From: Lonsdalea populi
GTDB taxonomy: Bacteria > Pseudomonadota > Gammaproteobacteria > Enterobacterales > Enterobacteriaceae
DNA: 64,000 nt
Assembly (NCBI RefSeq): GCF_015999465.1
Contig: NZ_CP065534.1
Location: 2,480,001-2,544,000, forward strand
Direction: 5' to 3'
Part shown: piece after piece, positions 31,590 to 42,616 of the stretch
Layout of the letters: each line of letters opens with the position of its first letter
Numbering within the stretch: position 1 is the first letter of the stretch
The notes under the pieces: model-generated
Told to the model about the DNA's origin: nothing
The model's input: only the letters and a program-made list of their open reading frames with translations
The model's database searches: none
Program-made: the position numbers and the translations under genes

Positions 31590-32075
31590 TCAGGCGTTGA
31601 CGATCTGTGAAATAACCTCCGCGCCGAGATGGTAGTGCTGCGGGCAGGCCAGTCACACGTTAAGCATGCGCACGTACTTATCCCACATTTAGGTTTCAGC
31701 GTTGAAGCCGTGCGTGCCGGAATTGAAATGCAGACAACGCCCTTCCGTATGCACCTTGAAGCGAACATATCCCGAATTGCGGGCCTCAGTGTCGGCGTCA
31801 AAACCTAAAAACATCCGTCGACGTTCGCGGATATCGGTTTTTAAGACAAATTGCTCCAGGAGACCTGCGGCGGATGACGCAATTCCATCATATTGATCAT
31901 GATATGGCATACGGCTTCGCTTGAATCACCGAACTTATCATCGAGTTCGCGCATTTGCAGGCCATAGCCTCGCTCAATAATAGTCTGTAACCGCCGATAC
32001 CGTTCCGAGCTCCGGCATCGTCATAACTCGATATTGATTTGACAGGATTATTCGTTAGGCATCGGTTATGTTCAT
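31590..32075 (-). pseudogene. yfbU: Decayed yfbU (UPF0304 family)
   Basis: The strand and place fit yfbU between yfbT and yfbV, and translated pieces match the E. coli protein: ATG at 32075 with MNITDA then a stop (32055-32057) followed by RIILSNQY; after a shift near 32005-32015, [20 protein letters not shown]; after another shift at the five-base run 31838-31842, [20 protein letters not shown] and [12 protein letters not shown], a stop at 31689-31691, WDKYVRMLNV, a stop at 31653-31655, and a terminal IVNA at 31590. That is at least two frameshifts and three internal stops in 162 codons. Sequencing error is unlikely to give so many. The intact gene encodes a small conserved protein of unclear role. 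Confidence 0.9.
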
Positions 32076-32198
32076 GGCGCTCTACAGCGCCCCCTCCGCC
32101 GCAGTCATTGTATGAAGAATCTCACACTTCCGGCAAAGCCGTTTTTGATTTGAAGCGGTATCGAAGGAAAATAGGGACTGGGTAAAATGAGACCCATA

Positions 32199-32654
32199 TC
32201 AAAGATCGTCGAGAAAGGTTTTGTCTAGCTGTGTGAAAGCGCGTTTAAGTACGTCAGCCAGCATCTGATACGTCGGCTTTTCTTCGAGCGGCGTCAGAGC
32301 GAGTCCTGCTTCCAGCAGTCGATGACGAATGTCGTGAAACCACTGTAATAAAGAAGGCGGCAGCGGCGTGATAGCACGCCGGCCCAACCACCACAATCCC
32401 TGCATCGGGAGACTCAACGCGAACAGCGCGGTCGCCACCACCGGTCCCAGTTGACCGCCCAGAGCAACCTGCCAGGAGAGCGTAAAAACGGCCAGCGGCG
32501 GCATTAAGCGAATAGCAAAAAGTGTCGCGCGCACGACGCGGTTCTCAGGAAATACCGGGGCCAGACGTTTGTCTGCAGGCCAGGTCTTCATATAGTGCTG
32601 ACCCAGTTGCAGCAGCTTAAACCAGCCCGCTTTGCCGCTAGGATTTGTCGTCAT
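32199..32654 (-). CDS. yfbV: UPF0208 membrane protein YfbV
   Basis: A 151-residue protein, exactly the E. coli length, using the ATG at 32654 ([21 protein letters not shown]) with GAGG six bases upstream. Two hydrophobic segments lie at about residues 40-65 and 70-92 with a soluble C-terminal half. In E. coli YfbV has been linked to organisation of the terminus macrodomain and limiting of contacts across it, but its biochemical role is not settled. It lies between the yfbU pseudogene and divergent ackA. Confidence 0.92.
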   Translation of the reverse strand: MTTNPSGKAGWFKLLQLGQHYMKTWPADKRLAPVFPENRVVRATLFAIRLMPPLAVFTLSWQVALGGQLGPVVATALFALSLPMQGLWWLGRRAITPLPPSLLQWFHDIRHRLLEAGLALTPLEEKPTYQMLADVLKRAFTQLDKTFLDDL

Positions 32655-33067
32655 CACACACCTCAACTTCGCGTATAAAAAATAAAAAATTCGTACAAAT
32701 CACCAACTAAAATTAATAACATTTAAATATATTTTGTGTTTAACGAACGCTATCGGTATCCTAATTCCGGCCTTTTGCCGCACTGCATATTAAGGCGTGG
32801 TGGCGGACCTCCGCCTCTGACTGGTGACGCCAAATCCCACCCTGAGTCAGCTTTATCTTGCCCGGCAACAGCAAAGTTTCACAGCGTCGATGTCACCGTC
32901 ACTCCGCATTGGGTATTGCAAGCGCCGCGTGACTTCGACACTCTATGTTGTCATGTCTGGTAAATTCTACCAAGCCATGATGTTAATCATAAATGTCATT
33001 CGCGTTACGCGCTATGCTGTGTGCCCCATGATATTTCTTTAACCATGTATAACAAGTAGGTACCCCC
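32655..33067 (+). promoter_or_regulatory. ackA upstream region
   Basis: A 413-bp stretch between divergent yfbV and ackA. The yfbV side is AT-rich. A TATGCT at 33013-33018 could be a -10 box for ackA, and AGTAGG precedes the ackA ATG. I see no gene in it. Confidence 0.4.
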
Positions 33068-34270
33068 ATGTCGAGTAAGTTAGTCCTGGTTCTAAACTGT
33101 GGTAGTTCATCCCTCAAGTTTGCCATCATTGATGCCGTCAACGGGGACGAATACCTGTCTGGCCTGGCCGAATGTTTCCACCTTCCCGAAGCACGCATCA
33201 AATGGAAATTGGAGGGAGGCAAACAGGAAGCCGATCTAGGTGCTGGCGCAGCTCACAGCGAAGCACTGAACTTTATCGTCAACACTATCCTCGGCCAGAA
33301 ACCAGAGCTTTCCGCTCAGTTGGTTGCTATCGGCCACCGTATCGTCCACGGCGGCGAAAAATTCACGCAGTCAGCGGTGATAGACAGCAACGTTCTGCAA
33401 GGCATTAAAGATGCCGTTCCTTTTGCGCCGCTGCACAACCCGGCTCATCTGATCGGTATCGCCGAAGCCCTGAAAGCCTTCCCGAACCTGGCTAACAAGA
33501 ACGTGGCCGTTTTCGACACCGCATTCCATCAGACAATGCCGGAAGAATCCTACCTGTATGCTCTGCCTTACAAACTGTATACCGAACATCATATTCGCCG
33601 TTATGGCGCACACGGCACCAGCCACTTCTATGTGTCTCAGGAAGCTGCTAAAGCGTTGAATAAACCGCTGGATGAACTGAACGTCATCACCTGCCACCTG
33701 GGCAACGGCGGTTCCGTTTCTGCTATCCGCAACGGTAAATGTGTTGATACCTCTATGGGGCTTACGCCGCTGGAAGGACTGGTGATGGGTACTCGCAGCG
33801 GCGACATTGACCCGGCAATCGTGTTCCATCTGCACGACGCGCTGGGCATGAGCATCGACGACATCAACAAAATGTTGACTAAAGAGTCCGGTCTGCTGGG
33901 TCTGACCGAAGTCACCAGCGACTGCCGTTATGTTGAAGACAACTACGAAACGAAAGCCGACGCGAAACGCGCAATGAACGTATTCTGCCACCGTCTGGCT
34001 AAATACATCGGTGCCTATAGCGCCCTGATGGAAGGTCGTCTGGATGCCGTGATCTTTACCGGCGGCATCGGTGAAAATGCGGCCATGGTGCGTGAGCTGA
34101 CCCTGAAACAACTCGGCCTGCTGGGCTTCGAAGTCGACCACGAACGCAACCTGGCCGCGCGCTTTGGCAACAGCGGCAACATCGGTAAAGAGGGCACCCG
34201 CCCGGCTCTGGTCATCCCGACCAATGAAGAGCTGGTTATCGCGCAGGACGCACTCCGCCTGACCGCGTAA
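33068..34270 (+). CDS. ackA: Acetate kinase
   Basis: A 400-residue cytosolic kinase (E. coli 400) that converts acetyl phosphate and ADP to acetate and ATP. The ASKHA fold motifs are clear: [14 protein letters not shown] at the N-terminus, GHRIVHGG near residue 88, HNPAHLIG near residue 120, [21 protein letters not shown] and [10 protein letters not shown]. It is followed by its own terminator and then pta, so acetate overflow genes can be read together or ackA alone. Confidence 0.97.
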   Translation: MSSKLVLVLNCGSSSLKFAIIDAVNGDEYLSGLAECFHLPEARIKWKLEGGKQEADLGAGAAHSEALNFIVNTILGQKPELSAQLVAIGHRIVHGGEKFTQSAVIDSNVLQGIKDAVPFAPLHNPAHLIGIAEALKAFPNLANKNVAVFDTAFHQTMPEESYLYALPYKLYTEHHIRRYGAHGTSHFYVSQEAAKALNKPLDELNVITCHLGNGGSVSAIRNGKCVDTSMGLTPLEGLVMGTRSGDIDPAIVFHLHDALGMSIDDINKMLTKESGLLGLTEVTSDCRYVEDNYETKADAKRAMNVFCHRLAKYIGAYSALMEGRLDAVIFTGGIGENAAMVRELTLKQLGLLGFEVDHERNLAARFGNSGNIGKEGTRPALVIPTNEELVIAQDALRLTA

Positions 34271-34288
34271 CCGAAAAATCAGTATCCT

Positions 34289-34322
34289 AACTCCGTCAGC
34301 TCAGGCTGACGGAGTTGTTTTT
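34289..34322 (+). terminator. Terminator or attenuator between ackA and pta
   Basis: Stem AACTCCGTCAGC / GCTGACGGAGTT with loop TCAG, then TTTTT. It is intrinsic-terminator shaped but lies inside the ackA-pta unit 19 bp past the ackA stop, so partial read-through is expected. Confidence 0.8.
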
Positions 34323-34353
34323 GAGCAACGAGCAACCGCAAAGAGGTTAAGCC

Positions 34354-36498
34354 GTGTCCCGTACAATCATGTTGATTCCTACCGGCACCAGTGTGGGTCT
34401 GACCAGCGTCAGCCTGGGTGTCATTCGTTCCATGGAGCAGAAAGGCGTCCGCCTGAGCTTGTTCAAACCTATCGCCCAGCCGCGTTCTGAAGAGCAGGTT
34501 CTGGATCAGACCACCGCCATCATTCGCGCCAATTCTGCGATCAACGCCGCAGAACCGCTGCAGATAAACCATGTTGAATCGCTGCTGAGCTCCAACCAGC
34601 AGGACGTTCTGCTGGAAGAGATCATCGCCCGCTACCACGAAAACACCCAAGATGCCGACGTGGTATTGGTGGAAGGTCTGGTTCCGACCCGTAAGCATCA
34701 GTTCGCCAACGCGCTGAACTATGAAATCGCCAAAACGCTGAATGCGGAAATCGTGTTCGTCACCGCGCTAGGCAACGATTCTGCGGATCAGTTGAAAGAG
34801 CGCATCGAACTGGCTCGCTCCAGCTTCGGCGGCAGCAAAAATCAGAACATCACCGGCGTCATCATCAACAAGCTGAACGCACCGGTGGACGAACAAGGCC
34901 GTACTCGCCCGGATCTGTCGGAAATCTTCGATGACTCCAACAAGGCAAGTGTCGCCAATATCGATCCTAAGCAGCTGTTCGCCAACAGCCCGCTGCCGGT
35001 ACTGGGCTGCATTCCGTGGAGCTTTGACCTGATCGCCACCCGTGCGGTGGACATGGCCAAGCACCTGAACGCACGCGTCATCAATGCTGGCGATATCGAA
35101 ACGCGCCGCATTAAATCCGTGACCTTCTGCGCGCGCAGCATTCCCAACATGCTGGAGCACTTCCGTCCGGGTTCCCTGCTGGTGACCTCTGCAGATCGTC
35201 CTGACGTCCTGGTTGCAGCCAGCCTCGCGGCGATGAACGGCGTGGAAATCGGCGCCCTGCTCCTGACCGGCGGCTATGAAATGGACCCAAGCATCAGCGC
35301 CCTATGCGAACGCGCATTCCAGACTGGCCTGCCTGTCTTCATGGTAGAAACCAATACCTGGCAGACCTCGCTGACGCTGCAGAGCTTCAGCCTGGAAGTG
35401 CCTGCCGACGACCACCAGCGTGTGGAAAAAGTGCAGGAGTATATCGCTCGCTTCATTAACACCGAGTGGATTAAGTCCCTGTCTGCCGCCTCAGAAGGTT
35501 CTCGCCGCCTGTCTCCGCCTGCCTTCCGTTACCAGTTGACCGAACTGGCGCGTAAAGCCGGCAAACGTATCGTTCTGCCGGAAGGCGACGAGCCGCGTAC
35601 CATTAAAGCGGCGGCCATTTGTGCCGAGCGTGGTATCGCTCACTGCGTCCTGCTGGGTAACCCGGAAGAGATTCAGCGGGTCGCCGCCGTCCAGGGCGTA
35701 GAGCTGGGTCGGGGCATCGAAATTGTCGATCCGGTCGCCGTTCGCGAACGCTATGTACCGCGTCTGGTCGAACTGCGGAAAAGTAAAGGCATGACCGAAG
35801 TCGTCGCCCGCGAACAGCTGGAAGATAACGTTGTGCTGGGTACGCTAATGCTGGAACAGAGCGAAGTCGACGGTCTGGTTTCCGGGGCGGTTCACACCAC
35901 GGCCAACACTATCCGTCCGCCGCTGCAGCTGATCAAAACGGCGCCGGGCAGCTCTCTGGTGTCCTCCGTCTTCTTCATGCTGCTGCCGGAACAGGTTCTG
36001 GTCTATGGCGACTGCGCCATTAACCCGGATCCGACCGCTGAACAGCTGGCAGAAATCGCTATCCAGTCCGCCGACTCCGCCGCCGCGTTTGGCGTCGATC
36101 CTCGTGTTGCGATGATCTCCTACTCCACCGGCAACTCTGGCGCAGGCAGCGACGTTGAAAAAGTCCGCGACGCGACCCGCATCGCGCAGGAAAAACGTCC
36201 TGACCTGATCATCGACGGCCCGTTGCAATATGATGCCGCCATCATGGCCGACGTTGCGAAATCCAAAGCGCCGAACTCGCCGGTTGCTGGTCAGGCTACC
36301 GTGTTTATTTTCCCGGATCTGAACACCGGTAACACTACCTACAAAGCCGTACAGCGTTCTGCTGACCTGATTTCCATTGGGCCGATGCTGCAGGGTATGC
36401 GTAAGCCGGTGAACGACCTGTCTCGCGGCGCCTTGGTTGACGATATCGTCTACACCGTCGCGCTGACCGCCATTCAGGCAACGCAGATCGCTCAGTAA
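34354..36498 (+). CDS. pta: Phosphate acetyltransferase
   Basis: A 714-residue enzyme (E. coli 714) that interconverts acetyl-CoA and acetyl phosphate. It begins (V/M)[19 protein letters not shown], the P-loop-like N-terminal domain (about residues 1-200), followed by the DRTGG domain (about 220-330), which in enterobacteria carries regulation by NADH and pyruvate. The catalytic PTA domain occupies about residues 390-710 ([47 protein letters not shown]). The start is a GTG at 34354 with AGAGG upstream. It is downstream of ackA, separated by a terminator-like hairpin. Confidence 0.97.
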   Translation: MSRTIMLIPTGTSVGLTSVSLGVIRSMEQKGVRLSLFKPIAQPRSEEQVLDQTTAIIRANSAINAAEPLQINHVESLLSSNQQDVLLEEIIARYHENTQDADVVLVEGLVPTRKHQFANALNYEIAKTLNAEIVFVTALGNDSADQLKERIELARSSFGGSKNQNITGVIINKLNAPVDEQGRTRPDLSEIFDDSNKASVANIDPKQLFANSPLPVLGCIPWSFDLIATRAVDMAKHLNARVINAGDIETRRIKSVTFCARSIPNMLEHFRPGSLLVTSADRPDVLVAASLAAMNGVEIGALLLTGGYEMDPSISALCERAFQTGLPVFMVETNTWQTSLTLQSFSLEVPADDHQRVEKVQEYIARFINTEWIKSLSAASEGSRRLSPPAFRYQLTELARKAGKRIVLPEGDEPRTIKAAAICAERGIAHCVLLGNPEEIQRVAAVQGVELGRGIEIVDPVAVRERYVPRLVELRKSKGMTEVVAREQLEDNVVLGTLMLEQSEVDGLVSGAVHTTANTIRPPLQLIKTAPGSSLVSSVFFMLLPEQVLVYGDCAINPDPTAEQLAEIAIQSADSAAAFGVDPRVAMISYSTGNSGAGSDVEKVRDATRIAQEKRPDLIIDGPLQYDAAIMADVAKSKAPNSPVAGQATVFIFPDLNTGNTTYKAVQRSADLISIGPMLQGMRKPVNDLSRGALVDDIVYTVALTAIQATQIAQ

Positions 36499-36524
36499 GC
36501 TCACGCGTTAACCACGCACGAATA

Positions 36525-36556
36525 ACGCCAGTTCATTTCTGAACTGGCGTTTTTTT
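36525..36556 (+). terminator. Rho-independent terminator of pta
   Basis: Stem ACGCCAGTTCA / TGAACTGGCGT with loop TTTC, followed by six T, 26 bp past the pta stop. Confidence 0.9.
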
Positions 36557-36662
36557 ATTGCTCGGCCTTGTTATCAGCTCTCCGGCATGTGCGGTGGCGG
36601 CATGAGAGGCGCGAACCGCCGCCCCGTCATTTTTTATTATGAAGAATATGCGCAGAGCGCGC

Positions 36663-37274
36663 TTATGCCTCGTCTGTCCCGTCCGGCTCGCCGTCGTCCG
36701 TCTTCGGCGTTTTATCGATCTGCGGTTTCACCGTGCGCGGTACAGACGCTATACGTTCACCGACCGCATTACGGCTGAGCCACAGCGACAACGCCTTCAG
36801 CGAATCCGGAGTGAACTCGTCGCAACGCGCCGTGATCTCTTCCGGCGTCAACCAGCTGACTTCGGCGACTTCTTCTTCCTGTAGCGCGAAGGGACCGTGG
36901 CTCACGCAGCTGAATAACGCGCCCCACACGCGACAGTCGTCACTTTCGTAGTAAAACAGCCCATGCTCAGCCAGCGGTACTCCGGCAATGCCCAGCTCTT
37001 CTTCAGCTTCGCGGCGGGCAGATTCCAGCATATTTTCGCCGCTTTGCACCACGCCGCCCGCCGTGGCATCTAGCCATCCCGGATAAAAATCCTTCGTGTC
37101 TGTGCGACGCTGAATCAGAACTTGCCCCATCCCGTTATGCACAACGATATAGGTTGCACGATGGCGCAAACGTTGAGCTCGCATTTGCTGACGGCTAGCC
37201 TGCCCGATGACTTCGTTATCTTCGCTAACGATATCCACCCACTCTGTAGCCGTGGTCTGAATTTGTTCCGCCAT
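36663..37274 (-). CDS. yfcD: Nudix hydrolase YfcD
   Basis: A 203-residue Nudix protein related to IPP isomerase. The Nudix box lies at about residues 73-95: [15 protein letters not shown] then REAEEELG, with all box residues in place. The N-terminal part ([20 protein letters not shown]) and the [15 protein letters not shown] segment are as in E. coli YfcD (180 residues). The C-terminus is about 20 residues longer and polar ([13 protein letters not shown]). The natural substrate is not established. It lies between pta and yfcE as in E. coli. Confidence 0.92.
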   Translation of the reverse strand: MAEQIQTTATEWVDIVSEDNEVIGQASRQQMRAQRLRHRATYIVVHNGMGQVLIQRRTDTKDFYPGWLDATAGGVVQSGENMLESARREAEEELGIAGVPLAEHGLFYYESDDCRVWGALFSCVSHGPFALQEEEVAEVSWLTPEEITARCDEFTPDSLKALSLWLSRNAVGERIASVPRTVKPQIDKTPKTDDGEPDGTDEA

Positions 37275-37470
37275 CCTCTGAAACCCTTGCCTTGACGCGA
37301 TTTCACGCGCACTTGTTAGTCAATAATCGGACCCGGCTGCATTTCACGAGATCTCTCGATACGCGCATTATTTTTCTTACAGCCAGGCATGAAACCACAG
37401 TCTGTGTTTCTACAGCACGCGAGCATAAGGTGCTGACGACACCACTACCTTCAAGAAGCGTAAAGCTAAA

Positions 37471-38022
37471 TTAGTGTGTAATCGCCACCTGCGCAATAGG
37501 GCCCCCCCCATCCAATGGCACAACCTGTAACAATCCTCCGTCCAACAGGCCATAGCTGGCCGGGTAGCCGCCTTTGGGCAAGCTGATGGAGCCGGGATTG
37601 AAGCAGTAAATCTCGCCGCGTTGCTCTGCCTGAGGAATATGCGTATGACCATAGACCAGTACATCGCCGCGATTTAACGGCGGTCGCTGGTCGGGATGGT
37701 ACAGATGCCCGTGAGTCAGAAAGAGCCGGCTGGTCGGCAACAGCACTTGCTGCCAGGGAGAGGTGATAGGGAAATTCAGCAACATCTGGTCGACTTCGCT
37801 GTCACAGTTGCCGCGCACGGCGATAATGCGGGACGCATATTCATTAAGCCGTGCGGCCACCTGCGCCGGTTGATAGCTTTCCGGCAGCGGATTCCGCGGG
37901 CCGTGATTCAGAAAATCGCCCAGCAGAATCAGCCAGTGGGCTTCAGATTGCTCGAATGTTTCCAGTACTTTTTCCGTGGCGGCCAGCGAACCATGCAGAT
38001 CGGAGGCGAACATCAGTTTCAT
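37471..38022 (-). CDS. yfcE: Metallophosphoesterase YfcE
   Basis: A 183-residue phosphodiesterase (E. coli 184). I use the ATG at 38022 (MKLMFASDLHGS) with GGGAG six bases upstream; a longer frame to 38070 is unsupported. The two-metal site is intact: Asp8, His10 (SDLHG), Asp36 (GDFLNHGP), Asn72 (RGNCD), His104 (LTHGH), His126 and His128 (YGHTH). The E. coli enzyme is manganese-dependent and cleaves artificial phosphodiesters; its cellular substrate is unknown. In E. coli folX lies next to it; here folX is absent. Confidence 0.94.
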   Translation of the reverse strand: MKLMFASDLHGSLAATEKVLETFEQSEAHWLILLGDFLNHGPRNPLPESYQPAQVAARLNEYASRIIAVRGNCDSEVDQMLLNFPITSPWQQVLLPTSRLFLTHGHLYHPDQRPPLNRGDVLVYGHTHIPQAEQRGEIYCFNPGSISLPKGGYPASYGLLDGGLLQVVPLDGGGPIAQVAITH

Positions 38023-38275
38023 AGCGTACTCCCAAAGGATCGTAAACTGTTCTGCCGTTAAGTTTACCAAAAACCCCGCGATGCTTAGCGACTAATAACC
38101 GCAAAGTTTAGCGGCTCATCCACAATGCAAACAGGTAGAGTTAAAAGCGTGCGATAGGCCTCGCTAAATCGCTGACGACGACAGCAAAAAGAGCATGCTC
38201 CCTTATACTTATTGATAGGGACTCTTTTTCAGGTTACGGCGATGACCTCTTTTCGACATACAGCGAGGTTTTAGA

Positions 38276-39181
38276 ATGCGAATTTTAATCACAGGTGGAA
38301 CCGGGCTCATCGGCCGGTACCTGATTCAGCGGCTACTGACGCTCTCACATACGATTACGGTGCTGACGCGCAGTCCGGAAAAAGCGCGCCGCGTATTAGG
38401 CGATCAGGTTAATTACTGGCCTAGTCTGGAAGGCAAAACGTCTTTGGATGAATTCGACGCCGTCATCAATCTGGCTGGCGCGCCGATTGCCGATAAGCGT
38501 TGGACGCCCGAACAGAAAGAGCTCCTCTGCCAAAGCCGCTGGACGCTGACCGAGCAGTTGGCGACGCTGATCAAGAACAGTACGACACCGCCTTCGGTGC
38601 TGATTTCCGGTTCGGCCGTCGGCTATTACGGCAATCAGGGACAGGCGCTGGTGACCGAGGATGAAACCCCGCACGATGAGTTTACTCATCGCCTGTGCGC
38701 CCGCTGGGAAGCGTTAGCTCAGGCGGCAGAAAGCGACAAGACGCGAGTCTGCCTGGTTCGCACGGGCATCGTGCTGTCCACCGAGGGCGGTGCGCTGAGG
38801 AAAATGCTGCCGATTTTTCGACTGGGATTGGGCGGTCCCATGGGGTCGGGCAAGCAGTACATGGCGTGGATTCATATCGACGATATGGTGAACGGGATTC
38901 TTTATTTGCTGGAATCGCCCGGGTTGCGTGGTCCCTTCAACTTCTGTTCCCCCTACCCGGCGAGCAACGAGAAATTCAGCGCGATATTGGCCAACGTGCT
39001 GCATCGGCCTGGCATCCTGCGTGCCCCCGGTTTCGCGTTGAAGCTGATGATGGGAGAAGCGGCGGCGCTGATCCTCGACGGACAACGCGCCATTCCCCAA
39101 CGGCTGGAAGACGCAGGCTTTGGATTTCGCTTCTACGAGCTGGATGAGGCGCTCGATAATCTGATCAACCATACCGGCTGA
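38276..39181 (+). CDS. yfcH: NAD-dependent epimerase-like protein YfcH
   Basis: A 301-residue short-chain dehydrogenase/reductase of the TIGR01777 (SulA/YfcH) family. The Rossmann motif is [12 protein letters not shown] at residues 5-16; [10 protein letters not shown] near residue 110 holds the catalytic Tyr region, and [10 protein letters not shown] near residue 196 and a DUF1731 C-terminus ([11 protein letters not shown]) complete the family pattern. No substrate is known. It is divergent from yfcE and convergent on hisP with a 21-bp gap. Confidence 0.92.
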   Translation: MRILITGGTGLIGRYLIQRLLTLSHTITVLTRSPEKARRVLGDQVNYWPSLEGKTSLDEFDAVINLAGAPIADKRWTPEQKELLCQSRWTLTEQLATLIKNSTTPPSVLISGSAVGYYGNQGQALVTEDETPHDEFTHRLCARWEALAQAAESDKTRVCLVRTGIVLSTEGGALRKMLPIFRLGLGGPMGSGKQYMAWIHIDDMVNGILYLLESPGLRGPFNFCSPYPASNEKFSAILANVLHRPGILRAPGFALKLMMGEAAALILDGQRAIPQRLEDAGFGFRFYELDEALDNLINHTG

Positions 39182-39202
39182 AGCGATAGTCTCCTAACGC
39201 GG

Positions 39203-39976
39203 CTACTTCAACGCGCCTGACAAAAACTGCTTCAGGCGCGGACTCTGCGGGTTGCCGAACAGTTGCTCGGGCGTCCCCTCTTCTTCTACCACGCCCTGAT
39301 GCAGGAAAATGACGTGGTTTGACACGTGGCGAGCAAATTCCATTTCATGCGTCACCACCACCATGGTTTTTCCTTCTTCCGCCAGTTGCTGCATAATGCG
39401 CAGCACCTCACCCACCAGTTCCGGATCCAGCGCCGACGTCGGCTCATCGAACAGCAGCACATCCGGCTCCATCGCCAACGCGCGGGCAATCGACACCCGC
39501 TGTTGCTGCCCACCGGAGAGGTCAGCCGGATAGCGATCCTGCGACGCGCCGGCGATCCCCACTTTATTCAGGTAAAACTCCGCCCGTTGCCGGGCTTCGG
39601 CCTTGCTGAGCCCCAGCACCTGTACCGGCGCTTCCATCACGTTTTCGCGCGCGGTCATGAAACTCCACAGGTTGAAATGCTGGAACACCATGGTTAACCG
39701 TGTCCGCAACAACTGGAGCTGTTTCTTATCAAATATTTTTAGCTGCCCGTCCTTATCGCGCACCATCCGGATTTCCTGTCCATTAACATGAATGGACCCC
39801 TCACAGGGTCGCTCAAGAAAATTGATACAGCGCAGCAGCGTGCTTTTCCCCGACCCTGATGAGCCAATAATCGAAATAACGTCACCCGCCCTGGCCTGTA
39901 ATGAGATTCCTTTCAGTACTTCGTGCTCGCCGTAACGCTTATGGAGTTCTGTCACCACCAGTTTGGTGTCCTGCAT
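39203..39976 (-). CDS. hisP: Histidine ABC transporter ATP-binding protein
   Basis: A 257-residue ATPase (E. coli 257). The ATG at 39976 ([16 protein letters not shown]) follows AGGAAAAG; the frame to 40006 is ignored. Walker [10 protein letters not shown] is at 38-46, signature LSGGQQQR at 153-160 and Walker [12 protein letters not shown] from 174. It energises import of histidine (and, with other binding proteins, lysine and arginine) through HisQ and HisM. It is the last gene of the hisJQMP operon, 16 bases after hisM. Confidence 0.96.
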   Translation of the reverse strand: MQDTKLVVTELHKRYGEHEVLKGISLQARAGDVISIIGSSGSGKSTLLRCINFLERPCEGSIHVNGQEIRMVRDKDGQLKIFDKKQLQLLRTRLTMVFQHFNLWSFMTARENVMEAPVQVLGLSKAEARQRAEFYLNKVGIAGASQDRYPADLSGGQQQRVSIARALAMEPDVLLFDEPTSALDPELVGEVLRIMQQLAEEGKTMVVVTHEMEFARHVSNHVIFLHQGVVEEEGTPEQLFGNPQSPRLKQFLSGALK

Positions 39977-39992
39977 GTTCTTTTCCTGAATT

Positions 39993-40709
39993 TTAGTGTG
40001 TAGCACGGGTATTGAGATGACGTAACCAGCGGCGTTCAGCTTGGCGGAACAGGCCGATCAGCATAAAAGAAATCGCGAGATACATGACGGCCGCGATGCC
40101 GAAGGCATAAAACGGCTGATAGGTGGCAGCGTTGATATCGCGGGCGATTTTCAGAATATCCGGCACCGTCACGGTAAACGCCAGAGCCGTGGAATGCAGC
40201 ATCAGAATCACTTCATTGCTGTAAGCTGGCAGCGCAATGCGCAATGCGCCCGGAAGAATGATGCAGCGATATTGCCTGAAGCGGGAAAAACCGTAGGCGC
40301 GGGCCGCTTCGATTTCCCCGCTGGGAATAGCGCGGATTGCGCCGGCAAAAATCTCGGTGGTATAGGCGCAGGTATTCAGCGCCAGCGCCAGGACGGCGCA
40401 GTTCATTCCACTGCGGAAAAAGGCGTTCAGCATGTCCGTACCGCGAACGATTTCCAGGCTGTAAACCCCGGTGTAAAACACCAGCAGTTGCACATACAGC
40501 GGCGTACCGCGAAAGACGTAGGTAAACGTCCACACCGGCAGCCGAAAACGCCGCCGCGGCGAGACGCGCGCGACCGCCAGCGGAATGGCCATGACGCCGC
40601 CGGTAACCACCGAAATAATCAGCAGCCATAGCGTCATCGCCAGCCCGGTCATGCGATAGCCATCGCTCCACAGCAGGGACTGCCCATATTGTTGCAGGAT
40701 GTCACTCAT
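39993..40709 (-). CDS. hisM: Histidine ABC transporter permease HisM
   Basis: A 238-residue inner-membrane permease with about five helices. The EAA loop that contacts HisP is [20 protein letters not shown] near residue 150. It pairs with HisQ to form the channel. The first bases overlap the hisQ stop by eight, so translation is coupled. Confidence 0.95.
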   Translation of the reverse strand: MSDILQQYGQSLLWSDGYRMTGLAMTLWLLIISVVTGGVMAIPLAVARVSPRRRFRLPVWTFTYVFRGTPLYVQLLVFYTGVYSLEIVRGTDMLNAFFRSGMNCAVLALALNTCAYTTEIFAGAIRAIPSGEIEAARAYGFSRFRQYRCIILPGALRIALPAYSNEVILMLHSTALAFTVTVPDILKIARDINAATYQPFYAFGIAAVMYLAISFMLIGLFRQAERRWLRHLNTRATH

Positions 40710-41391
40710 AATTGACTTTTCTCACTCCCTGCGAATAGCGTCGCTCTAACCACCACAGCACGCCATTGGAGAGGGTAGTAAAAATCAGATACATTCCCCC
40801 CGCCACCATCGCGAAGTAGAACGGCTGATGAGTGCCCTTCCCAGCCAACTGCGTCGCCTTGATAACATCGTTGAGTCCCAGCAGGGAGACAAGCGCCGTG
40901 GCTTTCAAAATCACCTGCCAGTTGTTGCCAATTCCCGGCAGCGCGAAGCGCATCATCGAGGGGAACATAATGCGTCGGAAGACCTGCAACGGCGAGAAGC
41001 CAAAGGCCACGGCCGCCTCAATCTGCCCGCGCGAAACGGCGAGATAAGCGCCGCGAAACGTCTCGGTAAAATAGGCTCCGTAGATAAAGCCCAGCGTAAT
41101 GATGCCTGCCGCCATCGGATCGATGTCGATTTGCAACACGCCCAGTATTTCAGTCAGATCGTTAAGCACAATCTGTAAGCCATAGAAAATCAGCAGCATC
41201 AGAACCAAATCGGGGATGCCGCGAATCAACGTGGTATAGCCGGTGAAAACGCCGGAAAGCAACCGGCTGGAAGACAGTTTGGCGCTGGCGCCGACCAGAC
41301 CGATCGCCAGCGACAACAGCAACGAGCACACGGCCAGTTGCAACGTCAGGCGTGCCCCCTCAATGATGAGTTCAGAGTAGCCATGCAGCAT
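40702..41391 (-). CDS. hisQ: Histidine ABC transporter permease HisQ
   Basis: A 229-residue permease (E. coli 228). The start at 41391 (MLHGYSELIIEGARLTLQLA) is picked by similarity; ATGs 9 bases further upstream (41400) and a frame to 41436 remain possible. Motifs include TTLIRGIPDLVLMLLIFYG and the EAA loop QIEAAVAFGFSPLQVFRRIM. It lies 70 bp after hisJ and overlaps hisM. Confidence 0.92.
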   Translation of the reverse strand: MLHGYSELIIEGARLTLQLAVCSLLLSLAIGLVGASAKLSSSRLLSGVFTGYTTLIRGIPDLVLMLLIFYGLQIVLNDLTEILGVLQIDIDPMAAGIITLGFIYGAYFTETFRGAYLAVSRGQIEAAVAFGFSPLQVFRRIMFPSMMRFALPGIGNNWQVILKATALVSLLGLNDVIKATQLAGKGTHQPFYFAMVAGGMYLIFTTLSNGVLWWLERRYSQGVRKVNYE

Positions 41392-41460
41392 CAGTAACAT
41401 CCGCTTCAGAGAAAGCAAACCGTCTGCCTGCCTCACAGGCAGACGTCGTATCAGCGGCGA

Positions 41461-42240
41461 TTAGTCGCCATAAACATTGAAATCGAAATATTTTTTCGCC
41501 AGCTTGTCGTAAGTACCATCTATGCGCATAGATTCAAAAGCTTTGTCCAACGCGGCTTTCAGTTCGGTTTCATCTTTACGCAGACCCATGCCGGTTCCAA
41601 CACCGAACAACGCATCGTCTTTCACCGCCGGTCCGGCAAATGCGTAGTCCTTACCCGCATCCTGTTTCAGGAAGCCCTCGCTCGCCGCGACTTCATCCTG
41701 GAAAGCGGCATCGATGCGGCCCGCCACCAGATCGGCATAGATCAGATCCTGGTTTTGGTAGGCCACGACATCCACCCCCTTAGGCTGCCAGTGAACGTTG
41801 GCATAAGATTCCTGGGTAGAAGCTTGCAAGACGCCAACGCGTTTACCGCGCAGGGTATCCAACGTCGGCTGAATGGAAGAGCCTTTGGCCGCGATCAGGC
41901 GTGCGTTGGCAGCATAGAGTTTTTCGGTAAACGCGATTTCCTGCTGACGTTTTTCCGTGATTGAGAGCGAAGAGATAATAGCGTCAATTTTCTTCGCTTT
42001 CAGCGAAGGGATCAGTGAATCGAAGTCGCTCTCAACGAATGAACATTTAGCTTCAATACGCTGGCACATCTCTTTAGCCAGATCGATGTCGAAACCAATC
42101 AGTTCACCTCTGGCGTTTTTGGATTCAAACGGCGCATAGGTCGGATCCGTACCGATTTTGATCTCTTTCGGGACCGCCGCAAAGGCGGTGCTAGCCGCTA
42201 AAATTAACGCCAAAGGTAAGAATTTCAATCCGCTTTTCAT
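41461..42240 (-). CDS. hisJ: Periplasmic histidine-binding protein
   Basis: A 259-residue amino-acid-binding protein. Residues 1-21 are a signal peptide ([20 protein letters not shown] then A) cut before AVPKE. The mature part shows [36 protein letters not shown] and [15 protein letters not shown], matching HisJ more closely than general lysine/arginine/ornithine proteins. The start is the ATG at 42240 with AAGGGTAA upstream. E. coli has two such genes (argT and hisJ) here; only one is present in this window. Confidence 0.94.
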   Translation of the reverse strand: MKSGLKFLPLALILAASTAFAAVPKEIKIGTDPTYAPFESKNARGELIGFDIDLAKEMCQRIEAKCSFVESDFDSLIPSLKAKKIDAIISSLSITEKRQQEIAFTEKLYAANARLIAAKGSSIQPTLDTLRGKRVGVLQASTQESYANVHWQPKGVDVVAYQNQDLIYADLVAGRIDAAFQDEVAASEGFLKQDAGKDYAFAGPAVKDDALFGVGTGMGLRKDETELKAALDKAFESMRIDGTYDKLAKKYFDFNVYGD

Positions 42241-42616
42241 CAAGTTACCCTTATTGCAGGTGATGGGATATCGACACGACCGATGAGATTTGCATGCTAT
42301 TTAATCGCCAACGCTATCGTGCCTATCGCGTGTGTAGTAGAGGCTTGACCGCTGCAGTTTTCATGCCACTTTATCGAAAGAGTGCATACGCGCGATATCG
42401 GGCATCAAAAAACATTTACCGTGTATAATCAATTGATTACCAGGTTTATTGCGGCAGATAGAACAGAAACTAAATGAGACAGACAACGACTCGCACCGTA
42501 ACAAGGCGCGCGATTGCACCAAAATAGTTCAGTGCCACATAATAAGGCATGAAAAGTATTAACCGCAGCTCAAGCGCCATCCATGGTTTGTTATTTTTTT
42601 ATTTTAAATTAACCAG
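42241..42616 (-). promoter_or_regulatory. Region upstream of hisJ, with no gene
   Basis: This 376-bp interval lies between hisJ and the end of ubiX. It becomes AT-rich toward ubiX. It should hold the his transport promoter. This is where argT sits in E. coli; I find no trace of it. No clear terminator of ubiX was identified. Confidence 0.4.

Noticed and set aside
31571..31801. 77-residue N-terminal extension of yfbT
   Set aside because: The extra residues are yfbU pseudogene sequence read in another frame; homology and the GTG with AGAGG at 31570 define the true start.
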